From Mortierella alpina (taxonomy: Eukaryota > Mortierellomycota > Mortierellomycetes > Mortierellales > Mortierellaceae), in NCBI GenBank assembly GCA_029449245.1, contig JANATF010000028.1:35048-99047 (forward strand): a stretch of 64,000 nucleotides of DNA, read 5' to 3'. The notes below the pieces were generated by a model that was not told the origin of the DNA, ran no database searches, and was given only the letters and a program-made list of their open reading frames with translations. This document shows positions 21,866 through 33,170 of this stretch, one piece after another (positions within the stretch are counted from its first letter, which is position 1; each line of letters starts with the position of its first letter). Both the position numbers and the translations under genes were made by a program.

Positions 21866-21953
21866 AGCTGGAAAAGAGTTGTCTTTGCAAGTATCGTACT
21901 ACCCTACTCTATATACTCGTTGTGACTGGCCACTACTGTTACACCTTCCCCTT

Positions 21954-24900
21954 TTAAAATTGGATACCATGTGCTGTTTTAAATTCGTTGACCAACTCGA
22001 GGCAATGAGAGAGGTTGCCGAGTGGTTCCCAAGTGGCGGAGCTGCGAGGATAACCCTTCCAAAGAATAAGGAACTGATGCTGACGACGATAGCGTCTGTA
22101 CTCGAGAATGCCTTCAGCCTCGTATTCCTCTTCGCCGTCAATGATCTCCGGTGGAGGCATGGCGGGCGCTCGTGGTCCGAGGGCTTCTGGCGACGGTTTA
22201 TATTCTTGGAAGCGGTCCACGTGGAACACATCGTGTATCTTCATCGTTGGAGGCAGCTCAACACGAAAGGTGACCGGCGTGTGCTGCTCTAGCAACGTGT
22301 AGGGTCCGATGAAGCGAGGCTGCAATTTGCGTGAGGGCTGGTTTTGATCCGCAGCGACTGTGATGTGATCCGTGTTCAGCAGCACCTGATCTCCAACTTT
22401 GAACTTGTGGTCTCGGCGCCGTGTGTCAGCATTCTTGGCCTGTCGTTCCTGTGCTAAGGCTATGGCCTCTTTTGCGATGGTCAAGGAGGTGTGCTGGTTC
22501 GTCACGAACGCCTCTACCGTAGGGACGAGTGTGGTCGGGGGCAGGAGCAGCGATGCTGGTACACGTGGGTGGAAGCCGGCGTTCAGAAAGAAGGGGGAGA
22601 ATCCTGTGGTGGCATTGGTGGCGTTGTTGTAGGCGAACTCTGCGGCAGTCAAAAGAAGGTCCCAGTTCGTCTGCTGTTGGTCCACGAATGCTCTCAGCAT
22701 GATCTCCAACGTCTGATTGGCTCTCTCCGTCTGGCCGTCCGTCTGAGGATGGAATGCAGTGGACATTGCGAGCTTGACATCCATGAGGCGATGAAGTTCT
22801 TTCCAGAAGTGGCTGGTGAACTTGGCGTCGCGGTCCGAGACGATGGAGGTGGGCATTCCATGCAGCCGGAAAATATTGTCAAAAAAGATCCGCGCGACGT
22901 CAGGAGCAGTGTCGGTTGTTTTGCTGGCGACAAAGTGGACTTGCTTGGAGAGTTTGTCCACGAAGACCGTGATGGCATCGAACCCTCGAGGTGTCCTTGG
23001 TAGCTGTACGATGAAGTCCATGGTCACAGTGTCCCAGCGTTGATCCGGTATCTCAAGTGGTTGAAGAAGTCCTGCTGGTCTCTGGCGACTGGGCTTGTTG
23101 CGTTGACAACTCTCGCAGGTCTCGATGTACGTCCTTGTGTCTCGCGCAATCCTTGGCCAATACGCTGTTCGTCTCAATTGGCCATAGGTCTTGTCAAATC
23201 CCAAGTGTCCTGCTATGGCCGAGTCATGAGCGTCATGCAAGAGAGAAAGACGAATGTCAGACTTCTGAGGAATGCAAACAAGGTTCATGCCATGTCGTTC
23301 AACAAACAAGAGATTCTCATGGAGCGAGTATCTCTGTGGGCAACTTCCCTGGAGGCAGCTTTCATAGATAGGACCGAGTTTAGGATCATCCGGGTAACTA
23401 TCGATCAGGCGCTGCCTCAATCCTGGGTCCAACTGTACGGCCAACGAGTGTAGTGCCACCGGGTCTGGGTCTTTGTGGTCTGGTCGTCTGGAGAGGGCGT
23501 CTGGTACGATGTTGTCTGCGCCACGCTTGTACTTGAAGTCGAAGTCGTACTCCTGCAGCAACTCCATCCAACGTGCCTGTCTGCGAGTCAGCTTGGGCTG
23601 CGTTGGGAAGTGGCGAAGCGTGGCGTGATCCGTGTACACGACGAAGTGTGATCCATCCAGGTAATAACGCCATGTCTTCAGCGCGTGAACGACAGCCAGC
23701 AGCTCCTGTTCGTGTGTTGGATAGTTCCTCTCTGCAGAATTCATCTTCCTGGATGTGAACGCCACTGGTCTCGAGACTCCATGTTCGTCTGTCTGAAAAA
23801 GCACGGCTCCAACAGCGAATCCAGACGCATCAGCTTCAACAGTGGTGGCTAGGTCGGGGTCAAAGATCCTGAGTACCGGCGCCTTGCTGATGGCGTCCTT
23901 GAGAGCGGTGAAGGCGTGTTCCTTGTCAGGATCCCAAGAGAATGGCACGCCCTCACCTAAGAGTCCAGTCAACGGTAACGCGATGTCAGCAAATCCGTCA
24001 ATGTACTGCTGGTAGAATTGAGCAAGTCCAATGAACTGTTGTACATCCTTCTGCTTGCTGGGTCGGGGCCACTCGCGGATGGCGCGAACAAGCCCGGCGT
24101 TGGTGTGGATCCCGTCCTTCGAAATGACATGGCCTAGGAACTCCGTCTGCTCCTGCATGAATGAACACTTGCTAAGTTTGGCGTATAAGCCGTGCTTCCG
24201 AAGTAGGGCCAGTGCTTTCCTGAGGTGTTCCAGATGTTCAGCCTTCGTCTTCGAGTAGATGAGTATGTCGTCCAAGTAGATGACAACCCACTTGTCAAGG
24301 CCGGGGTCAAAGACGTTGAGCATCATGTTGGAGAATGAAGCGGGAGCGTTAGTCAAACCAAATGGTACGACGTTAAACTCAAAATGACCGTAACGACATC
24401 GAAACGCTGTTTTGTGGGTATGGGGTTCATAAACGCGTTGTTGATGGTAACCAGAAAGAAGATCAAGTTTGGTGAAAAACTGTGCACCCCTGAACCGGTC
24501 GATGAGTTCGTCGATGCGGGGGAGGGGGTGTCGGTTTTTGCGAGTGATCCTGTTGAGACCACGATAGTCCACACACATGCGCAGGGAGCCGTCCTTCTTT
24601 TTGACAAAGAGGACGGGAGCGCCATAGGGGGATGTGCTCGGTTTGATGAATTTCTTTTTGAGCAATTCGTCCAACTGCTTCCTGAGCTCATCCAGTTCTG
24701 CGATGGACAGCCGAATGACTGGTCGCACAGGAGGGTCTGCTGTGGGGTCGGTGTCGATTTTCATTGCGTCGCCTCGGTCTGGTGGGAGACCGTCAGGAAG
24801 GGAAGTGGGGAAGACATCACGAAACTCGTCGAGGATGGGAAGGACATCAGCAGGAACGGGCGGTGTGGAGGGGGTGATGGCTGAGGTGGTCTTCACTAAT

Positions 24901-25052
24901 GCAAGAAACACTTCGTTGCCGGGTTGTGCAGCGAGGGCGTGGAAGTGCATGTGGTTCAGGAGACGACCGCCGGACTTAGCTGTGATTGAAGAGGGCGCGA
25001 ACCCTCGACATGACCAGACAACGTGGCCTCCATGGTGCTGGAAGTGCAGGTC
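21954..25052 (-). pseudogene. Sushi element pol, distal part (RT, RNase H, integrase, chromodomain)
   Basis: This is the 3' portion of a pro-pol frame whose 5' portion is at 33162-32482. Excising 25053-32481 joins the two in frame. It encodes a reverse transcriptase with VIYLDDILIYS, RNase H (EADASGFAVGAVL), integrase with HHCC finger, D (MDFIVQLP), D (VSDRDAKF) and E (HPQTDGQTERAN), and a C-terminal chromodomain-like segment (EEYEAEGIL...WKGYPRSSATWEP). No stop codon occurs in the segment. The protein is broken only by the nested element, so it cannot be made as one piece now. Confidence 0.92.
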
Positions 25053-25057
25053 GTTGG
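25053..25057. repeat. Target-site duplication of chromovirus C (left copy GTTGG)
   Basis: GTTGG recurs at 32482-32486, on the other side of the insertion. This pairs the LTRs at 25058 and 32481 as one element. Confidence 0.93.
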
Positions 25058-25217
25058 TGAAATATATTATTGAAGATTGGGTCAAGGAAGTAAAGTGAGA
25101 AAAAGATGTGGGTCCACACACCACACATCGTGAGCTTTTATTATGGAACCCTGGCAGAAATGCGTATACGGGTTCCTGACTATGTACGTGTGCTTGGGCT
25201 CTGGTGAATATACCACA
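25058..25217 (-). repeat. Chromovirus C 3' LTR
   Basis: 160 bp, TG...CA on the minus strand, paired with 32322-32481. Confidence 0.93.
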
Positions 25218-25399
25218 GAGCATTCCCCCCCTTTGGAGAATGAGGCACGAATTCAGGTGATTCATGGGATATGAAGCAGAGTCAAAACTCACGGATTTGT
25301 TTGTATTTGTGTGTGCATAGCACGATGGAACAGCGGTGTGTTGCAGAAAAAATAAAAAATAACGTGTTTATATGATGCTTAATTGCAATAAGGTTATTG

Positions 25400-26389
25400 C
25401 TACGGTCTAGGTGACATCATGCCCTGGTTAGGACAATCGGCAACGGTGTGCAGCTCCCTCCATGACTTGCATCGTTTACAGCGATCGTAGCTAGGGTCCA
25501 CCGGATCGGTAGTGGGAGGAGTGTCATCCTGGACCGATGATTCAGTCCGTCGTAGTCGAGGCCTAATCGGTGAGGCGTTGCTCGCCGATGTGTGCAGGAC
25601 CACTGTGGTTACAGGTGCAGTATCGACAACGACCGGATCCGCTTCTTTAGCGACTGAGGTGGCACCTGTGCTGTCAGGAGTGACAGTGGCGTCAATGGGG
25701 TCGGCTTTAGTGGGTACCATCGCAGGGCTGTGTCGACGTCGCTTGACATGGCCGTCGTGCTCTCCGTGGTAGACGTACTGACTCAGTAGTCGGTGCGTTG
25801 TGTCTTGTGCCGCGCCGAACTCGACTTCTCTGTCGAACGTGGCCGCGTATTGGCGTAGAGTGCGCTTGATGCCGTGGACTATGTTGTTACAGCCGTCAAT
25901 GGCTCTTGTGTATTGGTCCAGGCGGGCGTCCGAATCGACGTTCTCTTCTGGTACGATAGGTGTAAAGCCTGTCCTTCCTCTCATACGGAATCGGTCGCTC
26001 AATTCAGCGATGTACTCCGACACCCATAGTGTTGTTGAGGCCTCGGCGCAACGCATTATGTGTTGAGCGTTGCGCACACCAACAGTAGCGGTTCTCAGCT
26101 CGTCGGGGGATGGTGCCCAGGGGATTGCAGGGAGTTCCTCGCGTAAATGAGGGGCCTGGAATGCATGGTCGTGGCCAGGGAGGGCAAAGTGAACCCTATG
26201 AGGAGGTGGTGGCGACGCTGGAGTGGTAGGGGTGGCAGGAGCGGCAGAGGCGGCGCTGCTACCGGTGGCTTGTCTGTTGTTGCCGTTACTGCTGACAGTC
26301 CTGGCAGTTGCAGAGGTTCGCGCTGGTGTAGGAGTGGGCGCGTTTGGCTGGTTGGTGCGGTCAGCGAGTGGGGAGCGAGAGCAGGACAT
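25400..26389 (-). CDS. Additional ORF of chromovirus C, unknown function (329 aa)
   Basis: This same-strand ORF lies between pol and the 3' LTR, the position where some Ty3 elements carry an env-like or other accessory gene. No signal peptide or membrane helix is visible, so it is not env-like. The N-terminal ~75 residues are Ser/Thr/Ala/Pro-rich. The centre (~80-215) is predicted mostly helical. The C-terminus has a zinc-knuckle-like C-x2-C-x6-H-x4-C (CKRCKSWRELHTVADC, ~304-319). It may be a Gag-like or nucleic-acid-binding protein, possibly captured. A pyrimidine-rich leader and a ttaaatggg element upstream on the minus strand (~26490-26400) could give it its own promoter. I do not recognise a family. 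Confidence 0.6.
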   Translation of the reverse strand: MSCSRSPLADRTNQPNAPTPTPARTSATARTVSSNGNNRQATGSSAASAAPATPTTPASPPPPHRVHFALPGHDHAFQAPHLREELPAIPWAPSPDELRTATVGVRNAQHIMRCAEASTTLWVSEYIAELSDRFRMRGRTGFTPIVPEENVDSDARLDQYTRAIDGCNNIVHGIKRTLRQYAATFDREVEFGAAQDTTHRLLSQYVYHGEHDGHVKRRRHSPAMVPTKADPIDATVTPDSTGATSVAKEADPVVVDTAPVTTVVLHTSASNASPIRPRLRRTESSVQDDTPPTTDPVDPSYDRCKRCKSWRELHTVADCPNQGMMSPRP

Positions 26390-26604
26390 GGTTAAGGAAG
26401 GACTGAAGGATTGTGGGAGTTGAAGTTGTGTTTTGGAGGTGAATGGCGAGAACGGATGGAGTGAATTGCCATTCTCATGTCGTTTGCCATCCCATTTAAA
26501 TGTGATTCACGATGGGCATTTGGTTGATCACGCCATTCGCATGTCATTGTGTGATTGGTCCGTTGCTCAAGATGTCTTTTGCATGAAGGCAGAGGGGTAA
26601 TGGC

Positions 26605-26606
<2 letters not shown>

Positions 26607-26637
<31 letters not shown>
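26607..26637. repeat. 31-base T homopolymer (A31 in element sense)
   Basis: The tract lies ~70 nt downstream of the chromovirus C pol stop and upstream of the additional ORF. In element sense it is poly(A), so it may mark a template-switch junction where the extra segment joined. Confidence 0.85.
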
Positions 26638-26638
<1 letters not shown>

Positions 26639-26707
26639 AAGTGACAGAGGGCGCGGTATACTGTAGTGTGACGCTGCAGTGCAGAGGACTGGTCTGGTGT
26701 GCCGCGT

Positions 26708-29700
26708 TCAGAGTGCTTTTGTCGTGCTTGAGCGAGTAGTGCGACGTTTCTTTGGACCAGAGGGAGTTGATGCAGCAGGGACTTCGGCGGAGCGCTTGTT
26801 GGTGCTTGCCTTGGCTCGCTGTGTTGCCCAGTAGTCAGTGATGCATTTCTTTTCAATGAAGTGTTCTTCAGGCTCCCATGTGTTGGCGTCAGAAGAGTAA
26901 TTTTTCCACTTCACCAAGTACTCGGTAGTGCGAGGTTTAATAGGACTTTCTCGATGATCGAGAATGGATCCTACTTCATACGTAGCCGTGTCATCAAAAT
27001 CCTCCAGCACAAGTTTGAGCTGGGAAGGGGCATAGTGCCTGCCTAAAAGCATGCCAGTGCCGTCCTTGAGGGCGTAAGCACCGTTGGCAGTTCTGTGAAC
27101 GACAGTATAAGGCCCTTCATATCGAGGCGAAAGTTTGTCTCCTCTGATGGGGTCAAGGGTCATTACCTTTGCGCCGTCAGGAAAGTCATTATGCAATACA
27201 GTGGCATTGAATCGCTCAATCATTTTTGCTTGTGTAGCGTCTGATTTGAGTTTGATAGCAGGAAAGACGATTTTTGTCATGTACTCCAGGCGTTCTTCGA
27301 GTTCTTGTTGACTCATTGGGACGCCTTTGTCGTCAGTATAGTTACTGAAACCATTTGCTTTTCGTGCAAAGAAGAGTGAGAATGGGGAAGAGTTGTGAAG
27401 ATGCACTGTTCGTGTGTTCATGGACAGTTGAGTGAAAGGAACGTGTTGATCCCAATTGTGCTTTTCCCCTTTGATTTCTCTGCGTAATATTGCGCAGGCA
27501 GATTTAACATGATTTTCGGCAACGCCGTTTCCTCTTGGGTGATAAGGTGTAATTAAGCGATGGTCAATGCGTAATTTGTCAACCATGGTTCGAACGATGT
27601 CATTAGCGAACTCTTTGCCGTTGTCAGATTGTAGTACTCGTGGAAAGCCGATGTCAGTGAAGCGTTTGAATACAGCAGTGGCCACAGTAAGTGCGGATTT
27701 ATCCGGAAGAGCGTCCAACATCACAAAACGGGTGCAAACATCAACCATGACCAGCAAATAGACGTTGCCGTCTTTGGACCTGGTGAAAGGTCCAGCTAAA
27801 TCAATCGCAATGTGCTCGCCGGGTAAATGTGCATGTACGGCCTTCATTGGATGGTATCCTTTCCGTGCTATATTCATCAGCTGGCATTCCCTACAGCGTT
27901 TGGTAAACTCAAGGCAGTCTTTGGCTAACTGTGGCCATGTTTTCCCTGATGAATGAATAGAGTTCACCATGGCGTTGGTGCCTAGATGACCCATTGCGTG
28001 CGTCTTGTATAATGTGTCTGCTCTTTCAGTGTCAGGGACAATCTCTCTTTCAGTCTCGCTGTTTTGGAGCATATGGATGTACGAGAGTGCAATTTGTTGA
28101 TCCGTAGGATTGGTAGGTGGGTTCCGTATATTAGCGGGAAACAGACGAGAGAGTGCATCAGGAAGGATGTTTATAATTCCTGGGCGATAGTGTACATCAA
28201 AAGAGTAGTTCAAGATAGTATCTTGCCATGTAGTCAACATAGAGTTTAAGTTAGGTTGAGAGTGAATGAACATCAATGCGCGATGATCAGTGTAGAGATC
28301 AAACTGTCTGCCCCACAGGTAGTAGTGAAATTTGTTCAGAGCAAAGACAATTCCTAACAGTTCTTTTTTGGTAGCGCTATAACGTCGTTCACGATCTTGT
28401 AGAGATCTGGCAACGAACGAGATATAGTTGATCTTGTTGGGGTATTCTTTGCCGTACGGCAATTGGTACAGGACAGCACCAATCCCAACATCTGACGCGT
28501 CAGTGGCGACATAGAATGGTTTGCTGAAGTCAGGAAAGATAAGATGGGCGCGTGTGTAAGCAGTTCTTTTAATGTGTTGAATGCTTCAAGTTGTTCTTTG
28601 TTCAACACGAATGAATCTGTTCGATTCCGTAATGCGTCCAGAGGAGCAGCAACCCTACTGAACAGTGGTATGAATTCTCTGAAAAAATTGAACGTGCCAA
28701 GATATGATTGAACCTGCTTCGCCGTTGTAGGCGCAACCCATTCGTCAATATTGGCGAACTTGGTGGGATCGACACTTTTGCCGTGCAGACCAATAACAAA
28801 TCCTAGCAGCGAAATTTGTGTGCTGTAAAAGTTGCTCTTTTTACTATTGATAATGAGCTTGGCTGCATTGAGCCGTTCGATTACGGTGCGTACATTTCTC
28901 GCGTGTTCAGATCGATTCTTTGAAAATATCACAATGTCGTCAATGAAGTTGAGTACGAATGGAAGATCACCGAGGATGCGTGACATTCCACGTTGAAAGA
29001 TGCTTGATAATGGTTTCAAGCCAAAAGGTGCTTTTTTGAACATGTATTGTATGCCATTGTGCATAAATGCTGTAAGTGGTCGATCCTCTTCGTTAATGGG
29101 TAGACGATGGTACGCCTGAGTGAGGTCGAGTGTAGTGAAGACAGAGTTGCCTGCAAGACGAGTAATAATGTCAGATATTAATGGTAACGGGAAGTTGTCA
29201 TCCGGCAAGAGTTTGTTGAGTGGTCTCGGGTCGAGGCAGACTCTCCACATAGTTTTGTCACCGTTCTCGTCTTTCTTGGCAGCCAAGGTCAAGGTGTTGT
29301 TATGGACGTTGCCTGCAGGAGCGAGCGTAATTACGTCGTCCTCGAGCCATTTCCCAATTGTATCAGAAAAAATGCTCTGTTGTTTCTCAGCGAAAGGACG
29401 TGGCTTTCGATACAGAATTGTGTCTGCAGGTACAGACAAGAAAACTTTCATTTCTGGCACCGGGCAAGAGCTTGTCTTCTCGATCTTCCCATTCTCCGCG
29501 AGTGCGTTTTCTATGTGTGCCATGTATCTTTCCTTCTCTTGTATGTAAGTTCTCGAAAGCTCGATCCGTGGTTTTGTACCCGGGATTAGAGAAGGTTTGG
29601 TGTCCTCTACAGGTTCTGGTAGCGGTGTCGCGTGCTCGCCAGGGTTGGTGAGTCCAGTAATACCTAATCCAAACTGGTGGAATAGATCCATCCCGATCAG

Positions 29701-32247
29701 GAATGGGTAATGTTGGTCTATTACCTCGAGCATTGCTGATACCACGTTGGTACCATAGTGTAACTCGATATTTTCTGTGCGCCCGATTCTCGGTACTGTC
29801 GTGTTGACATCTGCTAATGTAATTAGACCTTCGATCGGAGTGATCGCTTTCTTGTGTTTGAGAGCAATGTCTTTGCGTATGCATGTGTCTGTTGCACCCG
29901 TATCAAGCAGTGCTTCATACTTTACCCCTTCGAACGAGACGAAGACGGTGATGCGTTTATCCGTTTTTTCGGAGGGTGTACTTAGTTTGGACAGAGAGGG
30001 TTCCTCCATGCATAAAGACGAGACGCGAATGCTGTTATCAGGAGAATCACGCGGTGGCGATTCGGCATCCCGCCGGCTTCGTTCGGCTTGGTAAAGGCTC
30101 TCAAAGTCAATGTCTTCAAGTTTGAGTTTGCTCAGACTAGCAATTAGAGGATTCTGCTCAGAAATGTGAGCTTTCGCGTCAAAAAGCGTGTTGGTTAAAG
30201 TCCGAGCGGTGGCCATTGTAGCCAGCTTTACGCCATCTGTGAGCGTGATTAGACCGGAGGACGGAGGAATGAATGGTGCGATAACCTCTGGTTGTGTGTT
30301 ATTGTCCGTAGCTGGGGTAAGTACCTCTTGACGCGTGTTATCGTCGGTAGCCGGAGCAAGTTCTTCCTGGCGCGTGCTACTCTCAGTAGTCATCCTCCTC
30401 CGCATGTTTCTTTGGCGTTTGTTGGGGCGTTGTCTAACTGCCTTTCCCTGTGGAGTCACAGTAGCGTTCGTGGTTGAGGGAATGCGTTTGGCATGGGTTG
30501 CGCGTATGTATTTTCCAATGTCAGATTGTTCATCGTTATCACTCAACTCGCTCTTATCGGACGAAGTGTCATTACAAAATGGTGTGTCATTTTCGTTTAT
30601 TGGTGTACAACCCTCAGTGGGTTCATTGTGCTCATCTACATCAATCAGCTGTTGACTTGATGCTTGCTTATCGGCGGTTGGGGCCGTTTCCGCCGCGTCC
30701 GCGACCGCCACGTCCGTAACCGCCACGGCCTCGTGCGTTGGATCCGCGGTAGGAACCTTGATGAGTAATGGAGTTGTAGATAGATTGGTATCAGTACCGG
30801 ACTTAGTAATTCCGAGAGCAGAAAGCTTCACATGCAAGGTAGTATTATCGGTTGAGTTGTTGGGGGCAGTTGCAACATTGCTGCCGCCAGCGTTTGCTTC
30901 GCTACGAAGCCTGCCACGGCATTCATCAGCAGTATGACCCAACTTGTGGCAGAACATGCATTGGACACATGCCTCTGTCGCGTGGGTATAGTTCACTCCG
31001 CAATTATCGCAAGAGAACGAAGCTGGTGGAGTCACCGGTTGCTGGGGTCGCAGGTTGTTGTGCACCTGAGCTTGGGGACGTACAGCGGGGTTGAAACGTT
31101 GCTGCTGTCTCTGCCGAGGGTTGCGGCTCGGTCCTGCTGCGTTGTATCGTTGACTACGTGGCGTACCATGGTTGGCGAAGCCAGGGGCTGACCCTACATC
31201 CATTGTTGGACCAGACATTTGGCAAAGAATATCAGTATACTCCTTGATGGACGTAAACTTAGTGCGTTGTTTTTCAATGCGCAGTGCAATGAGCATGGTA
31301 TTGTAGATGTCGTCAGGAACTTTGTGTTGCAATGAATCAAGGATGACAGAGTTGCTATCCTCAATACCGAGCATCAGGATGTCGCGTTGCACCCTCATTG
31401 CAAATTGTCGATACGACTCGTCGTGTTCACGACCCATGTCTACAATGTTTTTGATTTCGACCATACGTTGTCGAGGGGGCATTGTGATGCGGAGAAAGAT
31501 TGCTTCTAAATCCTCCCAAGTAAGAGTCTCTTTTTGGCGTGTTTGCAACTCATCCTTCAACTGTCGACGATGAATGGGACTCTCAGTGTAGTAGTACAGG
31601 TATCTTTTGGCGTCTCTGTCGAACCGCTTCTCACCCGCGAAAGCCGTTAAAGTGCTCTGTAGCTCAGCTAAAAACTCTCGCGCATTACTGTCCTTTTTGA
31701 ACTTGGGCAACCCTGTTGGGCATTTTAGATAATGGTCATCAGGGTCGGTTTTATCTTTACCTGAAGTGATACCGAGAGGCAGCGTCTCCTGGAGGGTGTC
31801 TTTCATAAGTTGAATGACTCGATCCTTTTGTTGGAGAGCCAGGGCAGCGGCTTCGGCCTCCTCAATAGTGGCCAGATTGGCTGCCAGACGTCTAGTGGTG
31901 GCATGCTTCGCCTCAAGTAAGGCTTGGCGATCCTCGTGTAGCTTCATTAAGAGTTGCTGGTCACTGAGGTTTGGGGTAGCAACAGTGGCCGGTGATGAGA
32001 GGAACGTGGTGGATGGCGATGGCAGGCCTGCAGTGGCCACCGATGAGCTTACACTCGTGTTGTCACGTTCAATCATGTCCGCATCCTCATCGTAGTCGAG
32101 GTCATCGTCATGCGTTCTGTCAACATCCATGTTGTCAGATGCGCTTTCCTCCATAGTTGGATCGTTCCCAACGTGCATCGTTGGCACAGCATCTGCAGTG
32201 GATGCGAGGGCAGGTAGAATGCGACTGCGTGTTGTCGGCTTGACCAT
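26708..32247 (-). pseudogene. Chromovirus C gag-pol, one frameshift
   Basis: The frame starts at ATG 32247 and runs ~1237 codons to a frameshift near 28535-28537. There a run of three T (sense) replaces the four found in element B, a 1-nt deletion within SFPDF at the start of RNase H. The second frame continues to 26708. Domains: acidic/coiled Gag, two zinc knuckles (CDNCGVNYTHATEAC ~412, CMFCHKLGHTADEC ~430), retropepsin LLDTGATDTC (~776), RT with NFIDD in place of YxDD (~1101), RNase H, HHCC and D,D,E integrase, and chromodomain (YEVGSILD...WKNYSSDANTWEPEEHF). Apart from the one shift the frame is clean, indicating recent inactivation or programmed shifting (the latter unlikely inside RNase H). 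Confidence 0.93.
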
Positions 32248-32309
32248 GATGAAGGGTTTTTGATTATTTATTTGGAATGCGTGTGGTGTGTGGGATATCT
32301 TGAGAACTT

Positions 32310-32321
32310 CACTTTAAAAAA
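32310..32321 (-). other. Non-canonical primer-binding position, C (oligo-T)
   Basis: After the 5' LTR end (minus strand TTTCA) comes TTTTTTAAAGTG. The same TTTTTTTAAGTG follows the LTR of element B. Confidence 0.7.
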
Positions 32322-32481
32322 TGAAATATATTATTGAAGATTGGGTCAAGGAAGTAAAGTGAGAAAAAGATGTGGGTCCACACACCACACATCGTGAGCT
32401 TTTATTATGGAACCCTGGCAGAAATGCGTATACGGGTTCCTGACTATGTACGTGTGCTTGGGCTCTGGTGAATATACCACA
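32322..32481 (-). repeat. Chromovirus C 5' LTR
   Basis: 160 bp, minus-strand TGTGGTATATTCACC...TATATTTCA. It resembles the two ends of the longer B LTR (tgtgcaatattcacc... and ...catctttttctcac), so B and C LTRs share ancestry. Confidence 0.93.
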
Positions 32482-33162
32482 GTTGGTGCGCCAATTGATT
32501 TCAGGGTTGACTGTAGTGAGCCATGGCTTCCCGAGGATCAAGTCGTATGATTTGAGAGGGTAGAGGAGGGGGTCGAGATTGTCGGAGTAATTGTCGCGGG
32601 TGAGGGTGATGGGGACAGTGTGTTGAGTGATGGAGGAGGAGCCGTCAGGAAGGACAATGGGGATGGGGTTGCGGGAATGGAGAGGGAGCGAATGTCGTTT
32701 TTGAAATGAGGAGCTGATGACGTTACCCTCGGCACCGCCATCGATGAGGATGCGTGCAGGGTGTCCATTGATCGAGCCAATGAATGTGAGCAGTGTGCGC
32801 TCAGCCTCAGTCACTGTGAAGGACTGCAGCCGGACAGCACGCTTGTTCATACGTCTCAGTTTGCTCTTGGTGAGCACGGGTGTAGACGCGGTTGAGGAGA
32901 GTGGGTCCAGGTCCGTCTTCTCAGGCAATCTAAGCACCACAGATGGGTCATGGCAAAGTTTCGCAACAGGGGGCGCGGGGTTGGGGGCGGGGTGAGTATC
33001 CAGAGTATCATTCTCGTTTGCAAGTGAGGGAGCGAGCATAGGCAGGTGGCAAGCATTCAGTTCAGGAGCAATTTTATTTGCAGAAATAGAACAGACACTT
33101 GCCTGGGAGCAGGTCTCACTCCCTTTGTCCAGAGGAGAAAGGGAGGGGGCTTCAGCGATCAA
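32482..33162 (-). pseudogene. Sushi element protease region (proximal part of pol)
   Basis: 227 codons, in a different frame from gag, ending at the GTTGG insertion site. It contains a retropepsin-like motif ILIDGGAEGNVI (Gly in place of the usual Thr of D-T/S-G) and the downstream DLILGKPWL flap-end motif. It continues in frame at 25052 once chromovirus C is removed. The frame opens close to the gag stop without a clear ATG, which implies ribosomal frameshifting. Confidence 0.85.
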
Positions 33163-33170
33163 GTCCTGGA

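Larger units (their letters stand above)
14847..21943 (-). repeat. Sushi 3' LTR, split by chromovirus A1
   Basis: The LTR is present as 14847-14873 plus 21866-21943, with AGCTG repeated at 14869-14873 and 21866-21870 as target-site duplication of A1. When joined with one TSD copy it equals the 100-bp LTR at 34279-34378. Confidence 0.93.
25058..32481 (-). mobile_element. Chromovirus C (Ty3/gypsy) with an extra 3' ORF
   Basis: 7.4-kb element with two 160-bp LTRs (25058-25217 and 32322-32481) that look identical. A GGGGGGGAATGCTC polypurine tract lies beside the 3' LTR and the TSD is GTTGG. Between pol and the 3' LTR there is ~1.5 kb holding a 31-base A tract (sense) and a 329-aa ORF not found in the related element B. 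Gag-pol carries one frameshift. Pol is clearly related to element B (37688-44495), but the LTRs differ greatly in length (160 versus 484 bp). Confidence 0.93.

Noticed and set aside
25400-26389. Env-like glycoprotein gene in chromovirus C
   Set aside because: There is no signal peptide, transmembrane helix or furin-like site. Composition and the Cys/His motif point to a soluble nucleic-acid-binding type.
28354-28540. Programmed frameshift in chromovirus C pol
   Set aside because: The shift lies inside the RNase H start, far from the gag-pol border, and equals loss of one T from a four-T run present in element B.
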